Below are positions 26,166-36,882 of a stretch of DNA of 64,000 nt, in pieces. Origin of the DNA: an uncultured Pelagibacteraceae bacterium (GTDB lineage: Bacteria; Pseudomonadota; Alphaproteobacteria; Pelagibacterales; Pelagibacteraceae); contig CACHVY010000001.1 in NCBI GenBank assembly GCA_902583455.1, positions 186,001 through 250,000 of the forward strand. Reading direction: 5' to 3'. Position 1 is the stretch's first letter. Each line of letters opens with the position of its first letter. Below the pieces are notes generated by a model. The model saw only the letters and a list, made by a program, of their open reading frames with translations. It did not search any database and was not told the origin of the DNA. Position numbers and translations under genes: made by a program.

Positions 26166-28088
26166 TTAGGCACTTTTTTCTTTATTCTCGTCTTTCACTT
26201 CCTCAAAGTCTGCGTCAACAACGTTATCGTCTTTTTTTCCTTCTTCTTTTTTATCTTTTGCACCATCTTCTGGTTTAGCGCTTTGTTGTGACTTATAGAT
26301 AGCTTCACCTAATTTCATAGATGCTTGAACTAGATCTTGCGTTTTCTTTTTAAGGTCCTCAACATCAGTTCCTTTTAAAGAGTTTCTTAAATCTGCACAT
26401 GCGGTTTCGATAGCTTTTTTATCTGCCTCAGACACTTTACTTCCATGTTCTTTTAGGTTCTTCTCAGTAGAATGTAATAAAGTATCTGCTTGATTTCTTG
26501 CATCAACGGCTTCCCTTTTCTTTTTGTCAGCATCTTTATTAGCTTCAGCCTCTTTTACCATTTTGTTAATTTCTTCTTCACTTAAGCCACCTGATGCTTG
26601 AATTTGGATTTTTTGTTCTTTTCCAGTTCCTTTATCTTTAGCTGATACATTAACTATACCGTTTGCATCAATATCAAATGTAACTTCAATTTGAGGCACC
26701 CCTCTAGGAGCTGGTGCAATTCCGACTAATTCAAAATTACCTAAAACTTTGTTATCTGATGCCATTTCTCTTTCACCTTGAAGAACTCTTATAGATACAG
26801 CTGGCTGATTATCCTCTGCTGTAGAGAAAACTTGGCTTTTCTTAGTTGGTATAGTTGTGTTCTTATCAATTAATTTTGTTGATACTCCTCCCAGGGTTTC
26901 AATTCCAAGAGATAAAGGCGTAACGTCTAATAATAAAACATCTTTTACATCGCCTTGTAATACACCAGCTTGTATAGCTGCACCCATGGCAACAACCTCA
27001 TCAGGGTTTACAGATTTATTAGGCTCTTTTCCAAAAAAGTTTTTAACTTCTTCTATAATTTTAGGCATTCTAGTCATTCCACCAACAAGCACAATCTCAT
27101 CGATTTCACTCGCTGAAAGACCAGCATCTTTAAGAGCAGTTTCACATGGTGGCATAGTTCTTTTAATTAAATCTTCAACTAGGGCCTCTAATTTTGCTCT
27201 AGTCATTTTTAAATTTATGTGTTTTGGACCAGTTTTGTCCGCTGTAATAAAAGGAAGATTTATCTCTGTTTGTGCTGCTGAAGAAAGTTCAATTTTCGCT
27301 TTTTCTGCTGCCTCTTTTAATCTTTGAAGCGCAAGCTTATCGGATTTCAAATCTATTCCACTGTCTTTTTTAAACTCTGATAATAAATATTCAACAATTG
27401 TATTATCAAAGTCTTCACCACCTAAAAAAGTATCACCGTTCGTAGATTTAACTTCAAAAACACCATCACCCAATTCAAGTATTGAAACATCAAATGTTCC
27501 ACCACCTAAATCATATACTGCAATTTTCTTGTTAGTTTTTTTATCCAAACCGTAAGCAAGAGAAGCTGCCGTAGGTTCATTAATAATTCTTAGAACTTCT
27601 AAACCTGCAATTTTTCCAGCATCTTTAGTCGCTTGTCTTTGCGCATCATTAAAATATGCTGGCACAGTAATTACAGCTTTTTTTACTTCTTGTCCTAAAT
27701 ATTTTTCTGCAGTCTCTTTCATCTTTTGAAGAATAAAAGCTGAAATTTGAGATGGAGAATATTTATTACCTTTAGCCTCGATCCATGCATCACCTTTATC
27801 TGAATTTACTATTTTGAAAGGAGATGTTTCTATATCTTTTTTTACTGATGGATCGTCAAAATTTCTTCCGATTAATCTTTTAACAGCAAATACGGTATTT
27901 TCTGGATTGGTTACAGCTTGTCTTTTAGCTGGTTGTCCAATCAACTTTTCATCATTGTCAGTGAATGCAACAACTGATGGTGTAGTTCTTGCACCTTCAG
28001 CGTTTTCTAAAACTTTAGCTTGCGTACCATCCATGATTGCTACACAAGAGTTTGTTGTTCCTAAATCTATTCCAATTACTTTGCTCAT
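26166..28088 (-). CDS. dnaK: Chaperone protein DnaK (Hsp70)
   Basis: ATP-driven folding chaperone. N-terminal [31 protein letters not shown] and [13 protein letters not shown] mark the nucleotide-binding domain. The C-terminal lid ends with an acidic tail ([13 protein letters not shown]). 640 residues. Part of grpE-dnaK-dnaJ. I see no hrcA gene or CIRCE element nearby, so heat control, if any, is probably through a sigma factor (inference). Confidence 0.99.
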   Translation of the reverse strand: MSKVIGIDLGTTNSCVAIMDGTQAKVLENAEGARTTPSVVAFTDNDEKLIGQPAKRQAVTNPENTVFAVKRLIGRNFDDPSVKKDIETSPFKIVNSDKGDAWIEAKGNKYSPSQISAFILQKMKETAEKYLGQEVKKAVITVPAYFNDAQRQATKDAGKIAGLEVLRIINEPTAASLAYGLDKKTNKKIAVYDLGGGTFDVSILELGDGVFEVKSTNGDTFLGGEDFDNTIVEYLLSEFKKDSGIDLKSDKLALQRLKEAAEKAKIELSSAAQTEINLPFITADKTGPKHINLKMTRAKLEALVEDLIKRTMPPCETALKDAGLSASEIDEIVLVGGMTRMPKIIEEVKNFFGKEPNKSVNPDEVVAMGAAIQAGVLQGDVKDVLLLDVTPLSLGIETLGGVSTKLIDKNTTIPTKKSQVFSTAEDNQPAVSIRVLQGEREMASDNKVLGNFELVGIAPAPRGVPQIEVTFDIDANGIVNVSAKDKGTGKEQKIQIQASGGLSEEEINKMVKEAEANKDADKKKREAVDARNQADTLLHSTEKNLKEHGSKVSEADKKAIETACADLRNSLKGTDVEDLKKKTQDLVQASMKLGEAIYKSQQSAKPEDGAKDKKEEGKKDDNVVDADFEEVKDENKEKSA

Positions 28089-28148
28089 AGTCTTAAATTA
28101 TATTGGTCATATAAGTGTTAATTTTTAATCTACAAGTTATAACTAATA

Positions 28149-28739
28149 TTAATTTTTCTCCTTTTTTTGTTGTTTTTCCTCATTTTTTTGGGGTTTTTTT
28201 GAGACCCCAACGAGTGACGGTCTAAGCAACCTCCCTTTCAATGTAAATCCTTTTTGAATTTCTTGAACAATGGTACCTTGTTCTTTTTCTGCATCTTCAA
28301 TTTCAAGCATAGCTTGGTGCTTATTTGGATCCAATTTTTCACCAAGTGCTGAAATTTCATCAATCTGATTTTTTTTAAAAATTGATAATATATCTTTATA
28401 GATAATATCAAGGTGTTCAATTATTTTATCTTTATTATTTTTTTCAAGACTTTCGTCGTTAATAATAGACGATTTAGATCTTTCTAAGTTGTCTGTCAGA
28501 TTTAAACATTCTTTTGCGAGTGCCATGCCTCCAAATTCATAGGCTTCATCTTTTTCTTTTTCATATCTTCTTCTTTGGTTTTCTAATTCTGCATAACTTC
28601 TAGTTAGCTTATCTTCAGTCTCTCTTAGTTTATCCTCTTGAGACAACTCCTCTTTTTGTTCCTCTTTGGAATTGCTTTCTTCATTTACTGTTTTATCTTC
28701 GTTTTTTATTTCTGAAGTATTTTCGTTTTCTTTATCCAT
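28149..28739 (-). CDS. grpE: Nucleotide exchange factor GrpE
   Basis: Releases ADP from DnaK. A long acidic, charged N-terminus with coiled-coil character is followed by the family core: SYAELENQRRRYEKEKDEA, ALAKECLNLTDNLERS, then GEKLDPNKHQAMLEIED and GFTLKGRLLRPSLVGVSK. 196 residues. Only 36 bp separate its start from the divergent rdgB. Confidence 0.95.
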   Translation of the reverse strand: MDKENENTSEIKNEDKTVNEESNSKEEQKEELSQEDKLRETEDKLTRSYAELENQRRRYEKEKDEAYEFGGMALAKECLNLTDNLERSKSSIINDESLEKNNKDKIIEHLDIIYKDILSIFKKNQIDEISALGEKLDPNKHQAMLEIEDAEKEQGTIVQEIQKGFTLKGRLLRPSLVGVSKKPQKNEEKQQKKEKN

Positions 28740-28775
28740 AGTTACTTATATGGTATGTAAAATAAATATTTCCAG

Positions 28776-29378
28776 ATGAAAGCAAAAAAAATTTCACAAT
28801 TGTTAATTGGCACTAATAACAAAGGTAAATTAAGGGAAATCAAAGCTTTATTACCAAAAAAAATTAAGATTTATTCAACGTCTGATTATAATTTGAAAAG
28901 TCCAAAGGAAAATGGAAAAACATTTAAAGAAAATTCGCTCATTAAAGCACGTTTTTTTTCCAAAAAAACCAATCATATTTGTATGTCAGACGACTCTGGT
29001 TTGGAAATAAATCTTTTAAATAATCAACCTGGTATTTATTCAGCACGCTGGGGAGGGAAAAAAAATAATTTTGATTTAGCGATAAAAAAAGTATTTAAAA
29101 AATTAGATAAAAAAGTTTCTAACTGGAGAAACAGAAAAATAAATGCCAAATTTATTTGTGCATTAACAATTTATTGGCCCAGTGGAAAATATAAAACAAC
29201 AATAGGACAGATTTTGGGAAGAATATCGAGTAAAAAAATTGGCAACAAAGGTTTTGGATATGATCCAATTTTTATTCCACGTCGATCAAAGAAAACATTT
29301 GGTCAAATTTCACCCAAAAAAAAATATAAAATTGATCACAGATACAAAGCTTTTCAAAAAATTAAAAAATTTTTATAA
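28776..29378 (+). CDS. rdgB: XTP/dITP diphosphatase (RdgB/HAM1)
   Basis: House-cleaning pyrophosphatase that removes non-canonical purine nucleotides. Motifs: LLIGTNNKGKLREIK at the start, MSDDSGLEINLLNNQPGIYSARWGG with catalytic acids, and GFGYDPIFIPRRSKKTFGQISPKKK. 200 residues. Its 3' end overlaps the convergent PBP-activator gene by 17 bp. Confidence 0.96.
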   Translation: MKAKKISQLLIGTNNKGKLREIKALLPKKIKIYSTSDYNLKSPKENGKTFKENSLIKARFFSKKTNHICMSDDSGLEINLLNNQPGIYSARWGGKKNNFDLAIKKVFKKLDKKVSNWRNRKINAKFICALTIYWPSGKYKTTIGQILGRISSKKIGNKGFGYDPIFIPRRSKKTFGQISPKKKYKIDHRYKAFQKIKKFL

Positions 29379-30513
29379 ACTTTCCTTTTTCAACTTTATA
29401 GAAATTAAGAACATGTCTAATTTTTTTATCTTTAATTTCAAAAATACCTGTTTTTCCTTTGAAAACATTTTTTTGATTAAAAATTTTATTTACATCATCT
29501 AAACTATTTTTTTTTGTTAAATAATAAACTAATCCAACTAAATCATAGCTTAAAAAAGATATTTGATTTGGATAGCTATTGAATTTTTTAAAAAATAAAT
29601 TTGAGAAATTATCGTAATTTTTTTTGTTAATCGATGGAAAATAAATATTTTGTGAACTATCCTCTTTTAGTAAACTATCATCAAACCATTGATTAAGAGT
29701 TATAAAATGAACTCTTTTTGTGTTTACATCTGTGTAAATAAGAGATGTTATCACACTTTTTAAAGACTCATCAAAATCTGAAATTATAACTGAGTCAAAT
29801 CCTAGTTTTCCCAATGTATCTCTTTTCTCAAGATTTTTTATCTTTTTCTCTTTATTTGGATCATCTGAATTTTCAACTCTTTTAATTTCATCAAGTAGGT
29901 TTTGTTTTCTAACATCATACCTTGTAATTTTTTCAATTCTTTTAGTAATCTCTGTTGGTTCTGCATCATAATAAAAAACTTTTTTTAAATTAATTTTTGT
30001 CTGGGATATCCCTTTTTTAATTTCCTCTTTAAAGTCAGCCTCAGGTATAAGACAAATAGTTTTTTTTATACCATTATCTTCTAGAAATTTTTTTATTGTA
30101 GCTATCTGCGAAGTTGCATTTACACCTGCATAAATCAAATTTTTTTGAATAGTTTTATTTTTATTTGAAAAAGTAATAAAAATTGCGTCACTAAATTTTT
30201 CTAAATTTTTTATATTTTTATCAAAAATAGGCCCGATGAATATTCTTATACCTTGATTATATAATTCTTGTGCTGCTTTTATATTATCGTCAGGATTATC
30301 AAAATTGTTTTTTGGATAAATTTCTAAAATTGGATCATCTATTTTGTTAATTGCTAAATTTACAGATCTCAATACTGATTTTCCAATCTCTTGGTTTTGA
30401 CCAGCTAAAGGCAATAACAAACCAATTTTAATCTTATCTTCAGACGCAAAAAGCTTGTTTGTAAAATTAAAAAATATGAATACAAAAAATATTAAATTAA
30501 GTAATTTTTTCAT
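29362..30513 (-). CDS. Penicillin-binding protein activator (LpoA-like)
   Basis: Periplasmic-binding-protein fold: signal peptide (LIFFVFIFFNFTNKLFA), then IKIGLLLPLAGQNQEIGKSV and ELYNQGIRIFIGPIFDKN. The position divergent to rsmI and a BON-domain gene matches the conserved lpoA-rsmI-yraN-BON locus. The family activates peptidoglycan synthases in E. coli; no lipobox Cys is visible here, so it may be soluble. Confidence 0.82.
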   Translation of the reverse strand: MKKLLNLIFFVFIFFNFTNKLFASEDKIKIGLLLPLAGQNQEIGKSVLRSVNLAINKIDDPILEIYPKNNFDNPDDNIKAAQELYNQGIRIFIGPIFDKNIKNLEKFSDAIFITFSNKNKTIQKNLIYAGVNATSQIATIKKFLEDNGIKKTICLIPEADFKEEIKKGISQTKINLKKVFYYDAEPTEITKRIEKITRYDVRKQNLLDEIKRVENSDDPNKEKKIKNLEKRDTLGKLGFDSVIISDFDESLKSVITSLIYTDVNTKRVHFITLNQWFDDSLLKEDSSQNIYFPSINKKNYDNFSNLFFKKFNSYPNQISFLSYDLVGLVYYLTKKNSLDDVNKIFNQKNVFKGKTGIFEIKDKKIRHVLNFYKVEKGKFIKIF

Positions 30514-30544
30514 ATTATATATTATATAATAAACATTTAATTTA

Positions 30545-31387
30545 ATGATATCACAACCACAAAAAAAGGGACTTTATCTAGTTTCCACGCCTATAGGAAA
30601 CTTGGGGGATTTAACGTTCAGAGCGCTAGAAATTCTTAAAAATTCTGAACTAATTTTGTGTGAAGACACTCGGGTGTCTATAAAGCTCTTAAATCATTTT
30701 AAAATTAAAGCACAACTTATTGCATTTCATAAATTTAATGAAAGAAAAAAGACCAAAGAAATTATGAATCATTTAATAAATGGAAAAATAATATCACTTA
30801 TCTCTGATGCGGGAACCCCTGCAATCTCAGATCCAGGTAAATTATTAGTTCAAGAATGTATAATTAACGATATTCCAATTACACCAATACCTGGCGCTTC
30901 ATCAGTTATAACCTCGTTATCAATAAGCGGTTTTTCAGACAAGTTTATATTTTTTGGTTTTTTAGAAGAAAAAAAAAATAAATTAATTAAAGAGTTAGAA
31001 TTTCTCTCCAAAATGGATTGTTCAATAGTTTTATTTATTCCACCAAAAAAATTGATCAAAAATTTAGAGATGGTAATAAATTTTTTCAAGAAAAGAGAGA
31101 TCGTTCTATGTAGAGAATTGACAAAAATACATGAGGAATTCATCAGATGTAAAGTTGAGGATTTAAAAAAAATTAAAATATACGACAAAGGAGAACTTAC
31201 AATTGTTATCTCTGAGATAAAAGAAAGTACAAATTCTTTCGGTTTTTTGACCGAATCTGATAAGAAAATTATAAAAATGATGCTAAAAAATAAAAGTATA
31301 AAAGATATAATCAAAAAATTTTCAAATAAAAAAATACCAAAAAAAATAATCTATAATTTTTGTCTAAAACTTAAAAATGAGAAATAA
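30545..31387 (+). CDS. rsmI: 16S rRNA (cytidine-1402-2'-O) methyltransferase RsmI
   Basis: Tetrapyrrole-methylase fold enzyme acting on 16S rRNA C1402. The N-terminal GLYLVSTPIGNLGDLTFRAL, CEDTRVSIKLLNHF, LISDAGTPAISDPG and PGASSVITSLSISGF blocks are all present. 280 residues. The neighbouring yraN gene usual in this locus is absent; the BON lipoprotein gene overlaps directly. Confidence 0.96.
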   Translation: MISQPQKKGLYLVSTPIGNLGDLTFRALEILKNSELILCEDTRVSIKLLNHFKIKAQLIAFHKFNERKKTKEIMNHLINGKIISLISDAGTPAISDPGKLLVQECIINDIPITPIPGASSVITSLSISGFSDKFIFFGFLEEKKNKLIKELEFLSKMDCSIVLFIPPKKLIKNLEMVINFFKKREIVLCRELTKIHEEFIRCKVEDLKKIKIYDKGELTIVISEIKESTNSFGFLTESDKKIIKMMLKNKSIKDIIKKFSNKKIPKKIIYNFCLKLKNEK

Positions 31388-31973
31388 AAAATTTTATTTT
31401 TTTTTTATATTACTTATTTTCTTGAATAGTTGTTCTGGAACTAGTTCAAAAGGCCTGTTTGGGACTGGAGTTTCTGTAGCGATTGACCCAAGATCATTAG
31501 GTACGCAAATTGATGACTCAATAATGGAAAAAAACTTAATAACTAGACTTACAATGGTAGATAAAAAATATTTCTTGTCTGTTAAAACTAAAGTTTTAGA
31601 TGGCAGAATATTTATTACAGGTAAGGTTGATAATCCTGAGGAGAAGTTAAAAATTACAAAAATTGCATGGGAAACTAGTGGAGTTAGGTCTGTTAGAAAC
31701 GACATAAAAATTAAAGAAAAATTTAATTTTAAACAGACAGCTAAGGATACGCTAATAACTTCCCAATTAAGGGCTGCTTTGATTGTAAATAAAAATATAA
31801 AATCTAATAATTATCAAATAGATACTTATAAAAAAAATATCTACATTTATGGAATAGCGAGAAATAGAGATGAATTAGAAATAGTTGTTGATGAAGCAAA
31901 TTCAATCTTGGACGTAAATAAAGTCATTGCCAGTATTCTTCTAGTAGAAGACTTAAGAATTCAAAAAGATTAA
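31377..31973 (+). CDS. BON-domain lipoprotein (DolP/OsmY-like)
   Basis: Lipoprotein signal ending ILLIFLNSC, then two BON domains (about residues 45-115 and 118-195), each with the pattern of strands and a central Gly: DGRIFITGKVDNPEEK and KNIYIYGIARNRDELE. DolP-type proteins bind anionic phospholipid and support outer-membrane integrity. Overlaps rsmI by 11 bp and converges with maeB by 4 bp. Confidence 0.88.
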   Translation: MRNKKFYFFFILLIFLNSCSGTSSKGLFGTGVSVAIDPRSLGTQIDDSIMEKNLITRLTMVDKKYFLSVKTKVLDGRIFITGKVDNPEEKLKITKIAWETSGVRSVRNDIKIKEKFNFKQTAKDTLITSQLRAALIVNKNIKSNNYQIDTYKKNIYIYGIARNRDELEIVVDEANSILDVNKVIASILLVEDLRIQKD

Positions 31974-34255
31974 TTTTTTTTGTAATCAATTATTTCAGCC
32001 GAATAAGCAGCAACAGATGCTAAATTCAATATATCTGATGTCGAGCTTCTTAATGGCGCTATCTCAATAGCTTGTCCTAAACCTATTAAAAGTGGTCCGA
32101 TTAATTTTGCTCTACTCATAGACTGTATCATTTTGTATGATATTGCAGCACTATGTTGACTTGGCATAATCAAAACATTTGCATTTCCAACAATCTCAGA
32201 AAACGGATAAAGTTCTTGAAACATATCCTCTAAAGCAACATCTGGTTGCATTTCGCCATCAAATTTAAAGTCAACATTTTTCTTTTTAAGAAGCTCAACA
32301 GCATCACTAATTCTTTTTGTTCTATCTGTTGTTGGCTGACCAAAAGTAGAATGAGATAAAAAAGCAATTTTTGGATCAAATCCGAAAAGCCTTACGACTC
32401 TAGCAGCTGAAATTGCCATTTCAGCAAGTTGTTTTTCATCAGGGTATTCTATTACTGTAGTATCACAAATAAAAATGGTTTTTCCTCTATTGACTATCAT
32501 ATTTAAACCAAACATTATTTCCCCTGGTCTTGGATCAACAACTTTAGAAATTTTTTCTAGAGATGCAGAATATCTTCTTGTATTGCCGGTAACCATTGCA
32601 TCTGCATCACCACACGATACCATACACGCACCGAAAGTAACTCTATCATTTCTTATAAGCTTATCACAGTCACGTTCCAACAAACCCTCTGATCTTTGAA
32701 GTTTCCTAAATAAAAACTCTGTATATTTTTTTCTTAATTCCTCATTAGTAGAATTTATAATCTCGATATCAAAGTCTTCTCCATATCCAATTTCGTTCAA
32801 TTTCTTTCTTACTATCTCCTCTTTAGCAATTAAAATAGGAATTCCTAATCTGCTGTTTTTAAATGCTATCGCAGCCTTAAGGTTATTCTCATCTTCTCCA
32901 TCAGCAAATACAACTTTTTTTTGATTTTTTTTAATTTGTGAATTTATACCTTGCATTACAGCTACAGTTGGATCTAGCCTATTTTTAAGTTGTTCAGAAT
33001 AATTTTCTAAATTTTCAATTCCTATTCTTGCTACTTTAGTTTTAATTGCCGCTTTTGCTACTGCTAGCGGTATAACACTTATTAATCTTGGATCAAAAGT
33101 TGATGGAATAATATAGTCTTTGCCGTATACTGGTCTCTCTCCACCCATAGCTGCAACCACTTCATCTGGAACCCTCTCTCTTGCCAAAGAGGCTATAGCA
33201 TGAACTGCAGCAACTTTCATATCTTCGTTTATCGTTTTTGATCTAACATCAAGAGCTCCCCTAAAAATATAAGGGAAGCCAATTAAATTATTTACTTGAT
33301 TAGGATAATCTGACCTACCAGTTGCAATAATTGCATCGTCTCGTACTTCTTCAATTTCTTCAGGAGTAATTTCTGGATCAGGATTAGCACAGGCAAAAAT
33401 TATAGGATTTTTTGCCATACTTTTTACCATGTCTTTTTTGAGAACTCCTGCTTGAGATAACCCCAAAAAAACATCTGCATCTTTTATAGCATCCTTTAAA
33501 CTCCTGTCATTTGTTTTAATTGAGAATTCATTTTTCCATTCATTTAAGTTATCTCTCCCTTTATAGATAACTCCTTTTGAATCAAGCATTTTGATTTTAT
33601 TTTTATCTACTCCTGAATTTATAAAAAGCTTTGCACATGCCATTGCGGATGCACCAGCTCCGTTAATAACTACATTTATTTCGTTTAACTTTTTTTTAGC
33701 AATATCGCAGGCATTTATTAACGCCGCACTAGTTATTATTGCAGTACCATGTTGGTCATCGTGAAAAACAGGAATATCTAGTATCTCTTTTAATTTCCTC
33801 TCTATAATAAAACACTCAGGTGCTTTTATATCTTCGAGATTAATTCCTCCAAAACTTTTGGATATATTCTTTATTGATTTAATTATTTCTTCCGTGTCGT
33901 TTGTATCTATTTCAATATCAATTGAGTCTATGTCTGCAAATCTTTTAAATAAAACTGCCTTACCCTCCATGACAGGTTTTGAAGCAATAGCACCCAAATT
34001 ACCCAATCCTAATATTGCTGAGCCATTACTAATAACAGCAACTAAATTGCCTTTAGTAGTGTAATCGTAAGCTTTGTCTGGATTTTCAGCTATAGCTTTT
34101 ACAGGCGCTGCAACACCTGGAGAATAAGCTAATGCAAGATCTCTTTTTGAAGTCATTGGTTTTGATGAAATAATCTCAATCTTGCCTGATTTATTGCTAT
34201 TATGAAATTCTAATGCTTCTTTATCTGAGTAATGCTCGACTTTGTTTTTTTTCAT
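31970..34255 (-). CDS. maeB: NADP-dependent malic enzyme with phosphotransacetylase-like domain
   Basis: Converts malate to pyruvate and CO2 with NADPH formation. The N-terminal malic enzyme part has LALAYSPGVAAPVKAI, VFHDDQHGTAI and INGAGASAMACAKL (NADP fold). From about residue 430 the C-terminal part resembles phosphate acetyltransferase, which in MaeB is regulatory rather than catalytic. The 761 residues match the fused MaeB form. Confidence 0.95.
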   Translation of the reverse strand: MKKNKVEHYSDKEALEFHNSNKSGKIEIISSKPMTSKRDLALAYSPGVAAPVKAIAENPDKAYDYTTKGNLVAVISNGSAILGLGNLGAIASKPVMEGKAVLFKRFADIDSIDIEIDTNDTEEIIKSIKNISKSFGGINLEDIKAPECFIIERKLKEILDIPVFHDDQHGTAIITSAALINACDIAKKKLNEINVVINGAGASAMACAKLFINSGVDKNKIKMLDSKGVIYKGRDNLNEWKNEFSIKTNDRSLKDAIKDADVFLGLSQAGVLKKDMVKSMAKNPIIFACANPDPEITPEEIEEVRDDAIIATGRSDYPNQVNNLIGFPYIFRGALDVRSKTINEDMKVAAVHAIASLARERVPDEVVAAMGGERPVYGKDYIIPSTFDPRLISVIPLAVAKAAIKTKVARIGIENLENYSEQLKNRLDPTVAVMQGINSQIKKNQKKVVFADGEDENNLKAAIAFKNSRLGIPILIAKEEIVRKKLNEIGYGEDFDIEIINSTNEELRKKYTEFLFRKLQRSEGLLERDCDKLIRNDRVTFGACMVSCGDADAMVTGNTRRYSASLEKISKVVDPRPGEIMFGLNMIVNRGKTIFICDTTVIEYPDEKQLAEMAISAARVVRLFGFDPKIAFLSHSTFGQPTTDRTKRISDAVELLKKKNVDFKFDGEMQPDVALEDMFQELYPFSEIVGNANVLIMPSQHSAAISYKMIQSMSRAKLIGPLLIGLGQAIEIAPLRSSTSDILNLASVAAYSAEIIDYKKN

Positions 34256-34304
34256 TATGCTATTTAAGTATACAATTGAGACAATATTAGGACTAATATG
34301 ATTT

Positions 34305-35834
34305 ATGAATTTAATTAAGTCAACTGGGACTTTTAGTTTTTATACTTTAATAAGTCGGATTTTAGGTTATTTAAGAGATATTCTTATCGCGATATTTCTT
34401 GGATCAGGACCTTTGGCTGATGTTTTTTTTGTAGCATTTAGAATTCCAAATACATTTAGAAGATTATTTGGTGAAGGTTCTTTTAATGCGGCTTTTGTAC
34501 CAAGTTATTCTAAAGAGTTAGTCAAAGGAAAGGCAAAATCAGACGATTTTGCTAATAATATATTTAATTTATTAATAATTTTCCTTTTTGCATTAGTGCT
34601 TTTAATAGAGCTATTTATGCCTTTCTTTGTATCATTAATTGCACCAGGGTTTAAATCCGAACCTGAGAAGTTTATTTTGGCTGTTCAATTAACAAAAATT
34701 ACATTTCCATTTATACTATTTATCAGTTTAGCATCTTTTTTTTCTGCAATTTTAAATTCACATGACAGGTTTGCGGCGGCTTCCGCTGCCCCAATTATTT
34801 TAAATATTGTAATGATAGGAGTATTAGCATTTGGAAAAATTTTAGATGAGAAATTAGTTGTATATTTATCATACGGGGTATCCATTGCTGGACTTATTCA
34901 GGCTATTTTTTTAGTTATATTTGTTAAAAAATTTTTTAAACCTAAACTTCAATTTAATTTTAAAGTTTCAAAAGTGATAAAATTATTTTTTAAAAAACTT
35001 TTACCAAGTGTGTTTTCCTCGGGCGTTACCCAAATAAATATTTTAGTTGGGACAATTATTGCTTCATTTCAAGCAAGTGCGGTTTCATACTTATATTACG
35101 CAGATAGAATTTATCAAATAAATCTTGCAATTGCAGGTATTGCAATAGGAACTGTTATACTTCCAAAATTGTCTTCCTACATTCAACAAAATAAAAAATT
35201 ACATATAGACAAAATTCAGAACAAATCTTTAGAACTATCGCTACTATTAAGCTTTCCAGCAATGTTGGCACTTATAATTGCAAATGAGGAAATTGTATCA
35301 TCTCTTTTTGGATATGGTTCGTTTGATAAAATTAGTATAAAAAATTCAGCCGATGCTTTATTTTATTTTTCCCTAGGCCTTCCAGCATTTTCCTTAATAA
35401 AGATATTTTCAAGTTTTATTTTCGCCAGAGATAATACAAAAATTCCTTTTTATTTTTCTATAACAGCGGTTTTATTAAACATTTTAATTAGTGTATATTT
35501 TTTTAAAGATTTAGGCTTTATTATAATCCCGATAGCAACCTCAATATCATCTTGGGTTAATTCCATTTTATTGTACATTTTTTTACACAAAGAAAATTAC
35601 TACAAAATAAATAAAAAAATAATTTTACAAATTTTCAGAATTACTGTTTCAACTATTATAATGGGAATATGTCTCCACATTCTGCTATCTCATTTCGATA
35701 GTCAGCTGTCTTTCGAAAATAATTATAAATTTATCTATCTCGTTTTTTTAGTAATATTTAGCATATTAATTTATTTAGTAGTTTCATTGATGACTAAAGC
35801 TTTTAAATTGAGTGATATTAAATTAAAGTATTGA
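34305..35834 (+). CDS. murJ: Lipid II flippase MurJ
   Basis: MOP-superfamily flippase moving lipid II across the inner membrane. Begins with TFSFYTLISRILGYLRDILIA and RIPNTFRRLFGEGSFNAAFVP, both MurJ hallmarks. About 14 helices in 509 residues. trpS follows after 1 bp, so the two are probably one transcript. Confidence 0.95.
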   Translation: MNLIKSTGTFSFYTLISRILGYLRDILIAIFLGSGPLADVFFVAFRIPNTFRRLFGEGSFNAAFVPSYSKELVKGKAKSDDFANNIFNLLIIFLFALVLLIELFMPFFVSLIAPGFKSEPEKFILAVQLTKITFPFILFISLASFFSAILNSHDRFAAASAAPIILNIVMIGVLAFGKILDEKLVVYLSYGVSIAGLIQAIFLVIFVKKFFKPKLQFNFKVSKVIKLFFKKLLPSVFSSGVTQINILVGTIIASFQASAVSYLYYADRIYQINLAIAGIAIGTVILPKLSSYIQQNKKLHIDKIQNKSLELSLLLSFPAMLALIIANEEIVSSLFGYGSFDKISIKNSADALFYFSLGLPAFSLIKIFSSFIFARDNTKIPFYFSITAVLLNILISVYFFKDLGFIIIPIATSISSWVNSILLYIFLHKENYYKINKKIILQIFRITVSTIIMGICLHILLSHFDSQLSFENNYKFIYLVFLVIFSILIYLVVSLMTKAFKLSDIKLKY

Positions 35835-35835
35835 T

Positions 35836-36837
35836 ATGGGAGTCAAAAAAATTTTTTCAGGTGTTCAGCCTACTGGTAATCTACATCTAGGTAATTATAT
35901 AGGAGCAATAAAAAACTTTGTTGATTTACAAAATCAAAATAATGAATGCATATTTTGTGTAGTTGATTTACATGCAGTTACAGTCAAACAAGATCCAAAA
36001 ATTCTTAAACAAAATGTTAGAGAAACTGCTGCAACATTTTTAGCATGTGGCATTGATCCAAAAAAAAGCATAATTTTTAATCAATCTTCTGTATCTGCCC
36101 ACTCAGAAGTTTCTTGGTTGTTAAGTTGTGTTGCTAGGATGGGTTGGTTAAACAGAATGACACAATTTAAAGAAAAGGCTGGAAAAGATAAAGAAAAGGC
36201 AAGCGTAGGTCTCTATATTTATCCTGTCTTGATGGCTGCAGATATTCTTTTGTATGATGCAACTCATGTGCCAGTAGGAGAAGATCAAAAACAACATTTA
36301 GAATTGGCAAGAGACATTTCAAAAAAATTTAACACTGATTTTAATGCACCTGATTTTTTTAAAATTCCAGAACCATTAATTCAAAAAAACTTTGCGAGGA
36401 TCATGAGTTTAAAAGATGGAAATAAAAAAATGAGTAAATCAGATCCATCTGAATTAAGCAGAATAAACTTAACTGACTCAGATTTAGAAATAATTAATAA
36501 AATTAAAAAAGCGAAAACTGATACTGGTTCTTTTCCAACGAGTGTAAATAATCTAAAGTCTCGACCTGAAATCGAGAATTTAATTGGAATTTATTTAAGC
36601 TTGTCTGGAAATAAAATTGATCATCTGTTCAGTGAATTTAAAGACAAAAACTTTTCTTTTTTTAAGGAAAAACTATCAGATATCATAGTAAAAAAAATTT
36701 CACCAATATCAAAAGAGATCAAAAGATTAAACCAAGATCCGTCTTACATTGATCAAGTTTTAGAAGATGGTAGCCAAAAAGCTTATGAATTATCATCAAG
36801 AAAAATAAAAGATATTAAGAAAAAATTTGGTTTTTGA
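35836..36837 (+). CDS. trpS: Tryptophanyl-tRNA synthetase
   Basis: Class I synthetase: HIGH-like GNLHLGNYIGA near residues 14-24 and KMSKS as KKMSKSDPSE near 198-207. The characteristic YPVLMAADILLYDATHVPVGEDQKQH is present. 333 residues. Confidence 0.97.
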   Translation: MGVKKIFSGVQPTGNLHLGNYIGAIKNFVDLQNQNNECIFCVVDLHAVTVKQDPKILKQNVRETAATFLACGIDPKKSIIFNQSSVSAHSEVSWLLSCVARMGWLNRMTQFKEKAGKDKEKASVGLYIYPVLMAADILLYDATHVPVGEDQKQHLELARDISKKFNTDFNAPDFFKIPEPLIQKNFARIMSLKDGNKKMSKSDPSELSRINLTDSDLEIINKIKKAKTDTGSFPTSVNNLKSRPEIENLIGIYLSLSGNKIDHLFSEFKDKNFSFFKEKLSDIIVKKISPISKEIKRLNQDPSYIDQVLEDGSQKAYELSSRKIKDIKKKFGF

Positions 36838-36882
36838 GCATTATTTACTTTAAATATCTAATCTAATACCTATATTTAAAAT